From Micromonospora sp. MA102 (GTDB lineage Bacteria; Actinomycetota; Actinomycetes; Mycobacteriales; Micromonosporaceae), in NCBI RefSeq assembly GCF_025460765.1, contig NZ_JAMWEG010000002.1, positions 434,001 through 498,000 of the forward strand: DNA of 64,000 nt. Direction: 5' to 3'. Under the pieces are notes generated by a model that saw only the letters and a list, made by a program, of their open reading frames with translations, was not told the origin of the DNA and searched no databases. The position numbers were made by a program, and so were the translations under genes. This document shows, piece by piece, positions 44,261 to 51,388 of the stretch (positions within the stretch are counted from its first letter, which is position 1; each line of letters begins with the position of its first letter).

Positions 44261-45388
44261 CTAGCTGATCGGGCGACCCCGCCAGGTGAGCCGGCGCCGC
44301 TTCCGCAGATGGTACGACCGGAGGGTCAGCCAACCGAGGACCACGACCGACACGGGGTGTGCCAGCGCGTCGGGCCAGGCCCGCCCGCCGGTGGCGCGGG
44401 CGCTGACCACCCGCCCGGCGACGCCGAGCAGGTAGGCGGCCAGCGCGAGCCCGGCCGTCACCGGCGCGCCGGCCACCAGGGCGCCGAGCGCGACCAGCGG
44501 GGGAGCGGTGTAGAGCAGGAGCAGCAGGGCCACCACCACGGCGGCGGCGGCCGGATGTCCGAAGGAGGCCCAGAGCGACTTGGTGTAGCCGTCGCGCAGC
44601 TGCGGCCAGCTGTCGTACATCCGGCAGGCGGCCAGCCGGGACCCGTCGGCCAGGGCGATCCGGCCGCCGGACCGCTTCACGGCGCGGGCCAGCTCGATGT
44701 CCTCCAGGACCCGGTCGGCCACCGCGGCGTGCCCGCCGGCCCGCAGGTAGCCGGCCCGGTCCACGACCAGGAACTGCCCGCCCGCCGCGGCGAGCGACGG
44801 CCGCGGCGAGCGTTCCATCGCGCGCAGCGGCAGGAAGGTCAGCCACAACCACTGCAGCAGCGGCTGCACCAGGCGGTCGGTCGCCGTCCGCACCACGATC
44901 CGGGGGTACGGCGACAGCAGCGTCGCGCCCGCCGCGCGCAGCCCGGTCACCGCCGCCGCCACGGCGTACGGGGTGAGCACCACGTCGGCGTCGACGAAGG
45001 CCAGCACGGTCGGGGCCGGGTCGGTGCGGGTGGCGAGCTGCCAGCAGGCGTGCGGCTTGCCCAGCCAGCCGGGCGGCGGGGCGACCCCGGTGAGCAGGGT
45101 GACCCGCGGGTCGTCGCCGGCCACCGCGCGGACCACGTCGGCGGTGCCGTCCGTCGAGCCGTCGTCGAGCACCACGATCCGCAGCTCGGGCACGCCGCGC
45201 TGGGCGAGCAGCGCGCGCAGGCACGGGGTGACCCGGTCGGCCTCGTCGCGCAGCGGCAGCAGCACCGCCACCGCCTCGGTGACCTCGGCCGGGCCGGCGC
45301 CGGGGCGGCGCAGCCAGGCGGTGGCGTTGACGACGGTGTGCGCGGTGAGCACGGCGACCGCCGCGACCAGGACCAGCGCGGGGATCAT
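44261..45388 (-). CDS. Family 2 glycosyltransferase (CruC-like)
   Basis: Membrane GT2 enzyme of 375 residues: an N-terminal transmembrane helix, the nucleotide-sugar motif VLDDGSTDGTADVV, FVDADVVL (DxD), GGQFLVVDR and EDIELARAVKRSGG, then three or so C-terminal transmembrane segments. In the carotenoid operon it probably glycosylates or acylates a hydroxycarotenoid. It overlaps the CruF-like stop by 4 nt (ATGA). Confidence 0.87.
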   Translation of the reverse strand: MIPALVLVAAVAVLTAHTVVNATAWLRRPGAGPAEVTEAVAVLLPLRDEADRVTPCLRALLAQRGVPELRIVVLDDGSTDGTADVVRAVAGDDPRVTLLTGVAPPPGWLGKPHACWQLATRTDPAPTVLAFVDADVVLTPYAVAAAVTGLRAAGATLLSPYPRIVVRTATDRLVQPLLQWLWLTFLPLRAMERSPRPSLAAAGGQFLVVDRAGYLRAGGHAAVADRVLEDIELARAVKRSGGRIALADGSRLAACRMYDSWPQLRDGYTKSLWASFGHPAAAAVVVALLLLLYTAPPLVALGALVAGAPVTAGLALAAYLLGVAGRVVSARATGGRAWPDALAHPVSVVVLGWLTLRSYHLRKRRRLTWRGRPIS

Positions 45389-46197
45389 GCCGGCGCGTCG
45401 ACGCGGGGCGTCGGTTCCGCCACCCCGGCACCGGCCCGGCGCCGGCGGGCGCGCAGCAGCGTGACCGCCAGCGGCACGGCGGCCACCGCCATCCCGGCCG
45501 CGCCCCAGGCCGCCGAGGCGGGCAGCCGGAGGAAGACCGCGTGCGCCAGCACGCTGGAGGCGTACGTCCACAGGTAGAGCGCGAACATCGGCGCGTCCCG
45601 CCCGTCGGTGCGGTCGACGGCCGGCCCGGCGAGCGGGCGCAGCGCGGCCGTCAGCAGCACCGCGAAGAGCAGCCAGCCGAGGTAGTTGCTGACCGGGATG
45701 CCGGGCAGTCCGGGAAGGGCCGGGACGGCGTCCCGCCAGCGCCAGTAGCCCTCGGCCACCATCTGCGGGTCGAGGAAGAGGTCCCAGGCGGCCAGCCCGA
45801 CCGCGGCGAGGGCGATCCGGCCCGGCCGGGAGCGGGTGAGCCGGACCGCGGTGAGCCAGGCCGGCCAGGCCATCCAGGTCCAGGCCAGCGGGATGACCAG
45901 CGGCACCCCGGCCAGCTTCGGGCCCAGTTCGCCGGAGTAGTCGTAGCTGCCGAACGGGAAGCCGGTCGCCACGCCGAGCGCCTCGATCGCGAAGCCGCCG
46001 CCGGTGGCCACGGCGACCAGCGCGAGCGCGGTGCGCGTACCCCGGGTGAGCAAGGCGTGCCCGACGGAGAGCAGCCAGCCGAGCCCGACCGTGGCCACGG
46101 TCAGCCCGGCCCGGGTCGCGCCGCCGGTGAGCGGGTAGCAGATCTGGGCCAGGACCAGGACGGCCAGCAACGCCCAGGGCAGCCGCTTCCGGATCAC
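45385..46197 (-). CDS. cruF: CruF-like carotenoid 1',2'-hydratase
   Basis: Integral membrane protein of 270 residues with six or seven hydrophobic segments and the DUF422/CruF pattern: GFPFGSYDYSGELGPKLAGVPLVIPLAW, AAWDLFLDPQMVAEGYWRW and PVSNYLGWLLFA. CruF adds water across the terminal double bond of acyclic carotenoid ends. GTG 46197 overlaps the GNAT stop as GTGA. Confidence 0.88.
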   Translation of the reverse strand: MIRKRLPWALLAVLVLAQICYPLTGGATRAGLTVATVGLGWLLSVGHALLTRGTRTALALVAVATGGGFAIEALGVATGFPFGSYDYSGELGPKLAGVPLVIPLAWTWMAWPAWLTAVRLTRSRPGRIALAAVGLAAWDLFLDPQMVAEGYWRWRDAVPALPGLPGIPVSNYLGWLLFAVLLTAALRPLAGPAVDRTDGRDAPMFALYLWTYASSVLAHAVFLRLPASAAWGAAGMAVAAVPLAVTLLRARRRRAGAGVAEPTPRVDAPA

Positions 46198-46766
46198 GGA
46201 GTGTCCGGTGCGCCGCCGGGGCCGGGCGGGGGCAGCGGCAGGTCCCGGCCGAGCACGCCGAACGGCCGCTCGTCGCCGGGGAAGTGGAAGTGGCGCAGGA
46301 TGTCGACGAAGCCGAACCGCCGGTAGAGCCGCCAGGCCCGGGACTTCTGCTCGTCGGCCTCCGGCGTGGAGAGCAGGGTGGTGCTCCCCTCGGCCATGGT
46401 GAGCAGCGCGCGCAGTTGGCCGGCGCCCAGGCCGTGCCCCTGCGCGGGCGGGCGGACGTGCAGCTCGACCACCTCGAAGCAGTGGGTCAGCCAGCGCAGC
46501 CGGGCCTCGCCGTCCAGCGCCCGGTGCACCTGGTCGTGCCACCACTGGCCGGCGGCGCCGAGGTAGCCGTACCCGAAGCCGGCCAGGTGTCCCTCGGAGG
46601 TCAGGCTGGCGACGGCGCGGAAGCCGGGACGGCGGACGTGGGTGGCGATGTAGCCGCGCCGGGCCTCCAGCAGGTCGGCGCGGTAGCCCATCGCCTCGCC
46701 GTAGACGGCCACCACGTCGTCCAGCCGCCGGACCAGATCGTCCGGCGTCCACCGCACCAACCTCAT
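46194..46766 (-). CDS. GNAT-family N-acetyltransferase in the carotenoid operon
   Basis: Protein of 190 residues with the GNAT core: LAGFGYGYLG, VELHVRPPAQGHGLGAGQLRAL (acetyl-CoA pyrophosphate loop) and AWRLYRRFGFVD. It overlaps both neighbours by 4 nt, so it is translated with the carotenoid enzymes. Its acceptor is unknown; a carotenoid sugar or hydroxyl is one guess. Confidence 0.85.
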   Translation of the reverse strand: MRLVRWTPDDLVRRLDDVVAVYGEAMGYRADLLEARRGYIATHVRRPGFRAVASLTSEGHLAGFGYGYLGAAGQWWHDQVHRALDGEARLRWLTHCFEVVELHVRPPAQGHGLGAGQLRALLTMAEGSTTLLSTPEADEQKSRAWRLYRRFGFVDILRHFHFPGDERPFGVLGRDLPLPPPGPGGAPDTP

Positions 46767-47494
46767 GCGTTCCCTCTCGCCGCTTCCGGGCCGCTCTCGG
46801 GGGCGACCCATCCCAGCACCGCGCGGTCGCCGACCACGTCGGCCACCGCGAACCGCGCGAACAGTTCCTCCGCGTACCAGCCCTCGGTGGGGGTGCGGGT
46901 GATCGCGGCCCGGTGCTCCGGGTGACGGTACGCGAACGCGACGAGGTCCGCCGCGTCGCGCCACAGGCTCACCGTGCCCTGCCAGCCCAGCGGGGCCTCG
47001 CCGACGCCGAACCGGGCGAGCAGCCCGGGCGCGGCGTGCAGGGCGGCGGCGACCGGCGGGATCGCCCGCCAGAAGGTGACCGCCCGCCGGGCCCGCAGCC
47101 GGGCCCGGGTCAGCGCCAGCACCGGCCCGGCGACCCGCCCGCCGGACGGTTCACCGAACGGCCGGTGGCCGGACCACTCGCCCCGGCTGGTCAGCGGGCG
47201 CAGCTCCACCCGTACGCGGGCGCGGGCGAGCCGGGCCCAGGAGCGGCCGACCGGGGAGGCGTCGAAGCCGGCCGCCGCGGCGGGGGAGTCCCACACCACC
47301 AGGGCGGCCCACCGGGTCAGGTCGGTGTCGCCGGGGCCGAAGCCGGTGCCGGTCCCGGTGCCGAGCAGCTTGGCGAAGCGGACGCCGGGCATCCGGCGCA
47401 GCCGCGCCGGGTGGGTCGCCATCCGGGCCAGCGCCCGGGGGACGGCCGTGCGGGGGATCCGCCACACGTGCAGCGTGACGAGCTCGGGAGTCAC
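46763..47494 (-). CDS. crtA: Spheroidene monooxygenase-like protein (CrtA)
   Basis: Protein of 243 residues matching CrtA as I know it: LHVWRIPRTAVPRALARM, KLLGTGTG, WAALVVWDS, FWRAIPPVAAAL and GTVSLWRDAADLVAFAYR, GWYAEELFARF. CrtA introduces keto groups at C-2 of acyclic carotenoids. GTG 47494 overlaps the YbaK stop as GTGA. Confidence 0.85.
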   Translation of the reverse strand: MTPELVTLHVWRIPRTAVPRALARMATHPARLRRMPGVRFAKLLGTGTGTGFGPGDTDLTRWAALVVWDSPAAAAGFDASPVGRSWARLARARVRVELRPLTSRGEWSGHRPFGEPSGGRVAGPVLALTRARLRARRAVTFWRAIPPVAAALHAAPGLLARFGVGEAPLGWQGTVSLWRDAADLVAFAYRHPEHRAAITRTPTEGWYAEELFARFAVADVVGDRAVLGWVAPESGPEAARGNA

Positions 47495-47988
47495 GCCACC
47501 TCGTGCGGGGTGCCGGCGGTGAGCCGCAGCAGCTCCGCGTGCGTGGTGGGGAAGACCGCCTGCGGCACGCCGCCGGCCGCCCACACCTCGTCGTACGCCG
47601 CCAGCGCGGTGTCCACGATGGTGCGCAGCGGCTGCGGGTGCCCGACCGGGGCGACCCCGCCGATCACCTGCCCGGTGTGCCGCTTGACGAATTCCGGGGC
47701 GGCCCGGCGCAGGTGGGTGACCCCGAGGGACGCGGCCAGCCCGGCGGTGTCCACCCGGTGCGCGCCGGAGGTGAGCACCAGCAGGGGCGCGTCGTCGGCG
47801 TCGAAGACGAGCGAGTTGGCGATGGCGCCGACTTCGACGCCGAGCGCCTCGGCTGCCGCGGCGGCGGTGTGCACGGCCTCGGGCAGCAGACGGACCTGGC
47901 TCGGGCCGCCGGAGCCGTCCCGCGCGCCCGCGTCGTCGAGCGCCCGCTGCACCGCCTGCACGTTCGGGTGTGGCTGCATGCCGTTCAT
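47491..47988 (-). CDS. YbaK/EbsC-family aminoacyl-tRNA deacylase
   Basis: Protein of 165 residues with the YbaK editing fold: GVEVGAIANSLVFDADDAPLLVLTSG, the Lys-containing FVKRHTGQVIGGVAPVGH and a C-terminal FPTTHAELLRLT. The family deacylates mischarged tRNA such as Cys-tRNAPro. It heads the carotenoid operon by a 4-nt overlap, a functional link that is not obvious. Confidence 0.88.
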   Translation of the reverse strand: MNGMQPHPNVQAVQRALDDAGARDGSGGPSQVRLLPEAVHTAAAAAEALGVEVGAIANSLVFDADDAPLLVLTSGAHRVDTAGLAASLGVTHLRRAAPEFVKRHTGQVIGGVAPVGHPQPLRTIVDTALAAYDEVWAAGGVPQAVFPTTHAELLRLTAGTPHEVA

Positions 47989-48035
47989 TCTCCCCGCCGC
48001 GCCCGCCCCGCCGCGCCCGGTCCCACCCCGGGCGC

Positions 48036-48096
48036 GTCGATCACGAAGTTGTTGCGCCGGCCGTCGGCCTGTCGCGACAACAACCTCATGGTCGAC
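48036..48096. repeat. GTCGATCA..AGTTGTTG imperfect palindrome
   Basis: Nineteen-nt arms (48036–48054 and 48078–48096) pair with three non-Watson-Crick positions, one of them G-U. The right arm contains the stop codon of the TetR gene. It probably terminates that gene and belongs to the same family as 35744–35778 and 39193–39249. Confidence 0.55.
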
Positions 48097-48805
48097 GGGG
48101 TGAGCGGGCGGTGATGAGCGCCTCGATGCCGTCGAGGATCCGGGCCAGGCCGAAGTCGAGGGCCGCGTCGGCGGCCTGCGGGTCGGTGTCGCGCAGGGCG
48201 GCGTCCAGCGCCGGGAACCGCTCCTCCCGGCCGCGGATCAGGGCGCCGAAGGCGGCCTCCCGGCCCGCGCCGGGCGCGTCGTCCGGCGGCGCGTGCTGGG
48301 CCAGGTTGCGGGCGTGCCCGACCAGCAGCACCGCGACGTCGAGCTGCTCGGCGCCGGTCAGCCCGGTGCCGGCGAGGGCGGCGACCACCCGTTCCAGCCA
48401 GGCCAGCTCGTTCGGGCCGGGCAGTCGGGGGCCGGCGGTCGTCGCCTGGGCCCACGGGTGCCGGCGGAACCGGTCGAAGAGCTGGCGGGTCCAGTCGTCG
48501 AGCTGGCCGCGCCAGTCGGCCCCGGCCGGGGGTGGGGGCGGCTCGCCGACCGCCGTCTCCAGCATGAGCGCCACCAGTTCGGCGCGGCCGGGCACGTACC
48601 GGTAGAGCGCCATCTTGGTGACGTCCAGCGACTCGGCGACCCGCTGCATGGTCAGCCCGTCGAGCCCGTCGGCGTCGGCGATGGTGATGCCGGCGCGGGC
48701 GATCGCGGCCAGCGTGAGGGTGGGGCGCGGCCCGCGCCGGGGACCGGTCGGGGTCCCCCACAGCAGCTCCCGCAGCCGGCCCTGGTCGGCGCCACCGGTC
48801 TCCAC
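48086..48805 (-). CDS. TetR-family transcriptional repressor
   Basis: Protein of 239 residues. The N-terminal helix-turn-helix is TLAAIARAGITIADADGLDGLTMQRVAESLDVTKMALYRYVPGR; the C-terminal region resembles the TetR_C tetracycline-repressor type (DWTRQLFDRFRRHPWAQA). GTG 48805 has AAGGGG 6 nt upstream; GTG 48811 is an alternative. It is divergent from a TetX-like monooxygenase, which it very probably represses through the inverted repeat between them. Confidence 0.9.
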   Translation of the reverse strand: METGGADQGRLRELLWGTPTGPRRGPRPTLTLAAIARAGITIADADGLDGLTMQRVAESLDVTKMALYRYVPGRAELVALMLETAVGEPPPPPAGADWRGQLDDWTRQLFDRFRRHPWAQATTAGPRLPGPNELAWLERVVAALAGTGLTGAEQLDVAVLLVGHARNLAQHAPPDDAPGAGREAAFGALIRGREERFPALDAALRDTDPQAADAALDFGLARILDGIEALITARSPRRP

Positions 48806-48828
48806 GATCACCCCTTGTCCTCGGCCCG

Positions 48829-48869
48829 AAACTGTGTCTAGAGTACTCTGTATCCAAGGGACACAGTTT
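48829..48869. promoter_or_regulatory. TetR-type operator region
   Basis: AAACTGTGTC (48829–48838) and GACACAGTTT (48860–48869) are perfect 10-bp arms 21 nt apart; between them AGAGTACTCT (48840–48849) is a second palindrome. The region lies between the divergent TetR and monooxygenase starts. Confidence 0.65.
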
Positions 48870-48884
48870 AGAACGGGGAATGAC

Positions 48885-50072
48885 ATGTCCACTCCACTTC
48901 GCGGTTTCCGCGTGCTCGTCTCCGGCGCCGGTGTCGCCGGCCCGGCGGTGGCCTGGTGGCTGACCCGGCACGGGGCCGAGGTCACCGTCGTCGAGGCCGC
49001 TCCCGCGCTGCGGACCAGCGGCTTCGCGGTCGACTTCCGGGGACCCACCCACCTGGGCGTGCTCGCCGCCATGGGCGTGCTCGACGAGTTGCGCGCGGTG
49101 CAGACCCACGCCGGCGCCATGAGCCGGGTGGACGAGCACGACCGGGAGATCTTCCGGCTGCCGGCCGAGTTCGCCGGCGGCGAGCTGGAGGTCCTCCGCC
49201 GGGACCTGTCCCGGATCCTCCACGAGCACGGCGCCGACCGGGTCGGGTACGTGTTCGGCGACCGGATCACCGCGCTCACCGAGACCGCCGACGGGGTGCG
49301 GGTCGACCTCGCCCGGGGCGCCTCCCGCACCGTCGACCTGGTGATCGGTGCGGACGGGCTGCACTCGGGCGTGCGGCGGCTGGCGTTCGGGCCCGAGTCG
49401 GCGTACGTCCGCCACCTCGGCTACCACCTGGCCGGCTGGGACGTGCCCGACGACGGCTTCGACGTCGTCCCCCGGCAGTACAACGTGCCCGGCCGGATGG
49501 CCAGCGTGGCCGCCGACCAGCGCGCCCCGGGCCGGGCGGGCGCCCTCGTCGTGTTCGCCTCGCCCCGGCAGGACCACGACCGGCTCGACCTCGACCGGCA
49601 GAAGGCGTTGATCACCGACGCCTTCGCCGGGCTGGGCTGGCACGTGCCCCGGCTGCTGGCCGGCCTGCGCGCCGCGCCCGAGCTGTACTTCGACGCGATC
49701 GCCCGGGTCAGCGTGCCCCGCTGGCACACCGGCCGGGCGGTGCTGCTCGGCGACGCGGCCTGGGGGGTGACCCTCGGCGGGATGGGGGTGGGCACCGGCC
49801 TCGTCGGGGCGTACGTGCTCGCCGGTGAGCTGGCCCTGGCCGGCGGCGACCACCGGGTGGCGCTGCCCGCGTACGAGCGGCGGATGCGGGGCTACGCCGG
49901 CCGCTGGCAGCGCGGCGCCAGCCCCGGCCACTTCCTCGCCCCGGCCACCGGCTGGGGGCTGTGGCTGCGCGACCGGCTGCTGTCCACCCGCCCGGTCCGG
50001 TCGCTGCTGGTCCGCAGCACCGACTCGCTGGCCACCGAGGCCGACCTGCCCGACTACGCGGCGCGGGTCTGA
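48885..50072 (+). CDS. FAD-dependent monooxygenase, TetX-like
   Basis: Class A flavoprotein monooxygenase of 395 residues: VLVSGAGVAGPAVAWWLTRHGAEVTVVEA, FRG, DLVIGADGLHSGVRR, and RAVLLGDAAWGVTLGGMGVGTGL. Together with an adjacent TetR_C-type repressor this resembles tetracycline-modifying TetX systems, but many such pairs act on other aromatics. GGGGA precedes ATG 48885. Its 3' end overlaps the convergent ApbE gene by 19 nt. Confidence 0.88.
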   Translation: MSTPLRGFRVLVSGAGVAGPAVAWWLTRHGAEVTVVEAAPALRTSGFAVDFRGPTHLGVLAAMGVLDELRAVQTHAGAMSRVDEHDREIFRLPAEFAGGELEVLRRDLSRILHEHGADRVGYVFGDRITALTETADGVRVDLARGASRTVDLVIGADGLHSGVRRLAFGPESAYVRHLGYHLAGWDVPDDGFDVVPRQYNVPGRMASVAADQRAPGRAGALVVFASPRQDHDRLDLDRQKALITDAFAGLGWHVPRLLAGLRAAPELYFDAIARVSVPRWHTGRAVLLGDAAWGVTLGGMGVGTGLVGAYVLAGELALAGGDHRVALPAYERRMRGYAGRWQRGASPGHFLAPATGWGLWLRDRLLSTRPVRSLLVRSTDSLATEADLPDYAARV

Positions 50073-50863
50073 ACCGCCGGTCGGGAGCCGGGCCAGTTCG
50101 GGGTGGCCCGGATCCCGCCGCCGGCGTCCACCAGCAGGGCCGCGTACCCGTCCAGGGTGGCCAGCCAGTCGAGCGCGTCCGCGCCGCGGGCGACGGCCGC
50201 GGTGGCGTACACGTCGGCCCACAGCAGTTCGGGGCCGACCACGGTGACCGACCGGACGGCCCGAGCCGGCCGGCCGGCGCGCGGGTCGGTGATGTGCGCG
50301 CCGCGCCGCGCGGTGCCGGACGTGGCGACCGCGCCGTGCGGGCGGGCGACGACGTCGAGCAGCCGATCGGGGCGGTCCGGGTCCTCGATCCCGACCCGCC
50401 AGGCCGGCCGGCCCGGCGCGGTGCGCAGCAGCACGTCCCCGCCGGCGTTGAGGCACAGGTCGTGGTCGGGCAGCGCCAACCAGCGCGCGGCCCGCTCCAC
50501 CGCCCACCCCTTGACCAGGCCGGACGGGTCGAAGCCGGTGCCTCCGCCGGGCAGCGGCAGCCGCCGGGCGTCGAACCACCCGCCGGTGCGGACACGGGCC
50601 GCCTCGCAGCGCTCGACCACCTCGCGCACCAGCGGGTCCACGGCGGCCGGGTCGGGCATCGCCCCGCCGAGCCGCCCCAGCACGCTGTCCGGCCGGTACG
50701 TGCTGAACGTCGCGTCCACGTCGCGCAGCTCGGCGAAGACCCGCTCCACCCGCTCGGCCACCGCGTCGGTGCGCACCTCGGGGCCGCGCAGGTGCACGCT
50801 GACCGGCAGCCCCATCACCTGGACCACCCAGGCGCGCCGGTCGGGTTCCCTGGTCAGGTTCAT
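50054..50863 (-). CDS. apbE: FAD:protein FMN transferase (ApbE)
   Basis: Flavin transferase of 269 residues: FSTYRPDSVLGRL, FDPSGLVKGWAVERAA, LNAGGDVLL, AVATSGTARRGAHITDPRAG and LWADVYATAA. It attaches FMN from FAD to a Thr/Ser of a target protein, very likely the FMN-binding protein encoded 7 nt upstream. No signal peptide is evident. Confidence 0.92.
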   Translation of the reverse strand: MNLTREPDRRAWVVQVMGLPVSVHLRGPEVRTDAVAERVERVFAELRDVDATFSTYRPDSVLGRLGGAMPDPAAVDPLVREVVERCEAARVRTGGWFDARRLPLPGGGTGFDPSGLVKGWAVERAARWLALPDHDLCLNAGGDVLLRTAPGRPAWRVGIEDPDRPDRLLDVVARPHGAVATSGTARRGAHITDPRAGRPARAVRSVTVVGPELLWADVYATAAVARGADALDWLATLDGYAALLVDAGGGIRATPNWPGSRPAVQTRAA

Positions 50864-50870
50864 GGCGTCC

Positions 50871-51368
50871 TCACTTCAGGTGCGCCGCGTCGATGGCGGA
50901 CTGGAGGGACTCGCGGTAGCCGTCGCTGGTGACGGTGGCCCCCGAGACGGTGTCGATCCGCGGGCTCTGCGCGGTCAGGGCCTCCTGCCGCAGGATCGGC
51001 ACCGCGTAGTCGTTGATCTCCTGGTCCCGGTGGTTGCCGTCCGGCACCTGGAGCACGGTGACGTCGGTGATCTTCCCGCCGGAGACGGTGATCCTCACCT
51101 GCACCGGTCCCCACCGGGTCCGCGCCACCGATCCGGTGGCCGTGCCGCTGCCGCTCGACGTGCCGCTGCCCCCGCTCGACGTGTCGCCGTTCGACGAGCC
51201 CGACCCGTCGTCCGTGCCGGTCCAGGAGCTGCCGCTGCCGGCCGGGCCGTCCGAGCCGGAGGCGATCGCGCTGGTCTCCCCACCCGCGCCCATGGTGCTG
51301 GTCCGGTAGCTGAACAGCAGCACCAGCGCGGCCACCGTGGAGAGCAGCCAGATGGTGATCCGTCGCAC
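50871..51368 (-). CDS. FMN-binding domain protein (flavinylation target)
   Basis: Protein of 165 residues with one N-terminal membrane helix (IWLLSTVAALVLLFSY), a 50-residue Ser/Gly/Thr linker and an extracellular FMN_bind domain (VRITVSGGKITDVTVLQVPDG). The ApbE target motif DTVSGATVTSDGY is intact, with Thr the expected FMN attachment site. GTG 51368 follows GGGAGG. It should shuttle electrons between the membrane reductase and an outside acceptor. Confidence 0.9.
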   Translation of the reverse strand: MRRITIWLLSTVAALVLLFSYRTSTMGAGGETSAIASGSDGPAGSGSSWTGTDDGSGSSNGDTSSGGSGTSSGSGTATGSVARTRWGPVQVRITVSGGKITDVTVLQVPDGNHRDQEINDYAVPILRQEALTAQSPRIDTVSGATVTSDGYRESLQSAIDAAHLK

Positions 51369-51388
51369 GGATCCTCCCTTCGCGCCTG

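Noticed and set aside
42762..45431. 889-codon minus-strand frame joining the CrtD-like enzyme to upstream sequence
   Set aside because: The upstream part is a shadow of the GT2 gene in another frame; a ribosome site and ATG at 44249 mark the real start.
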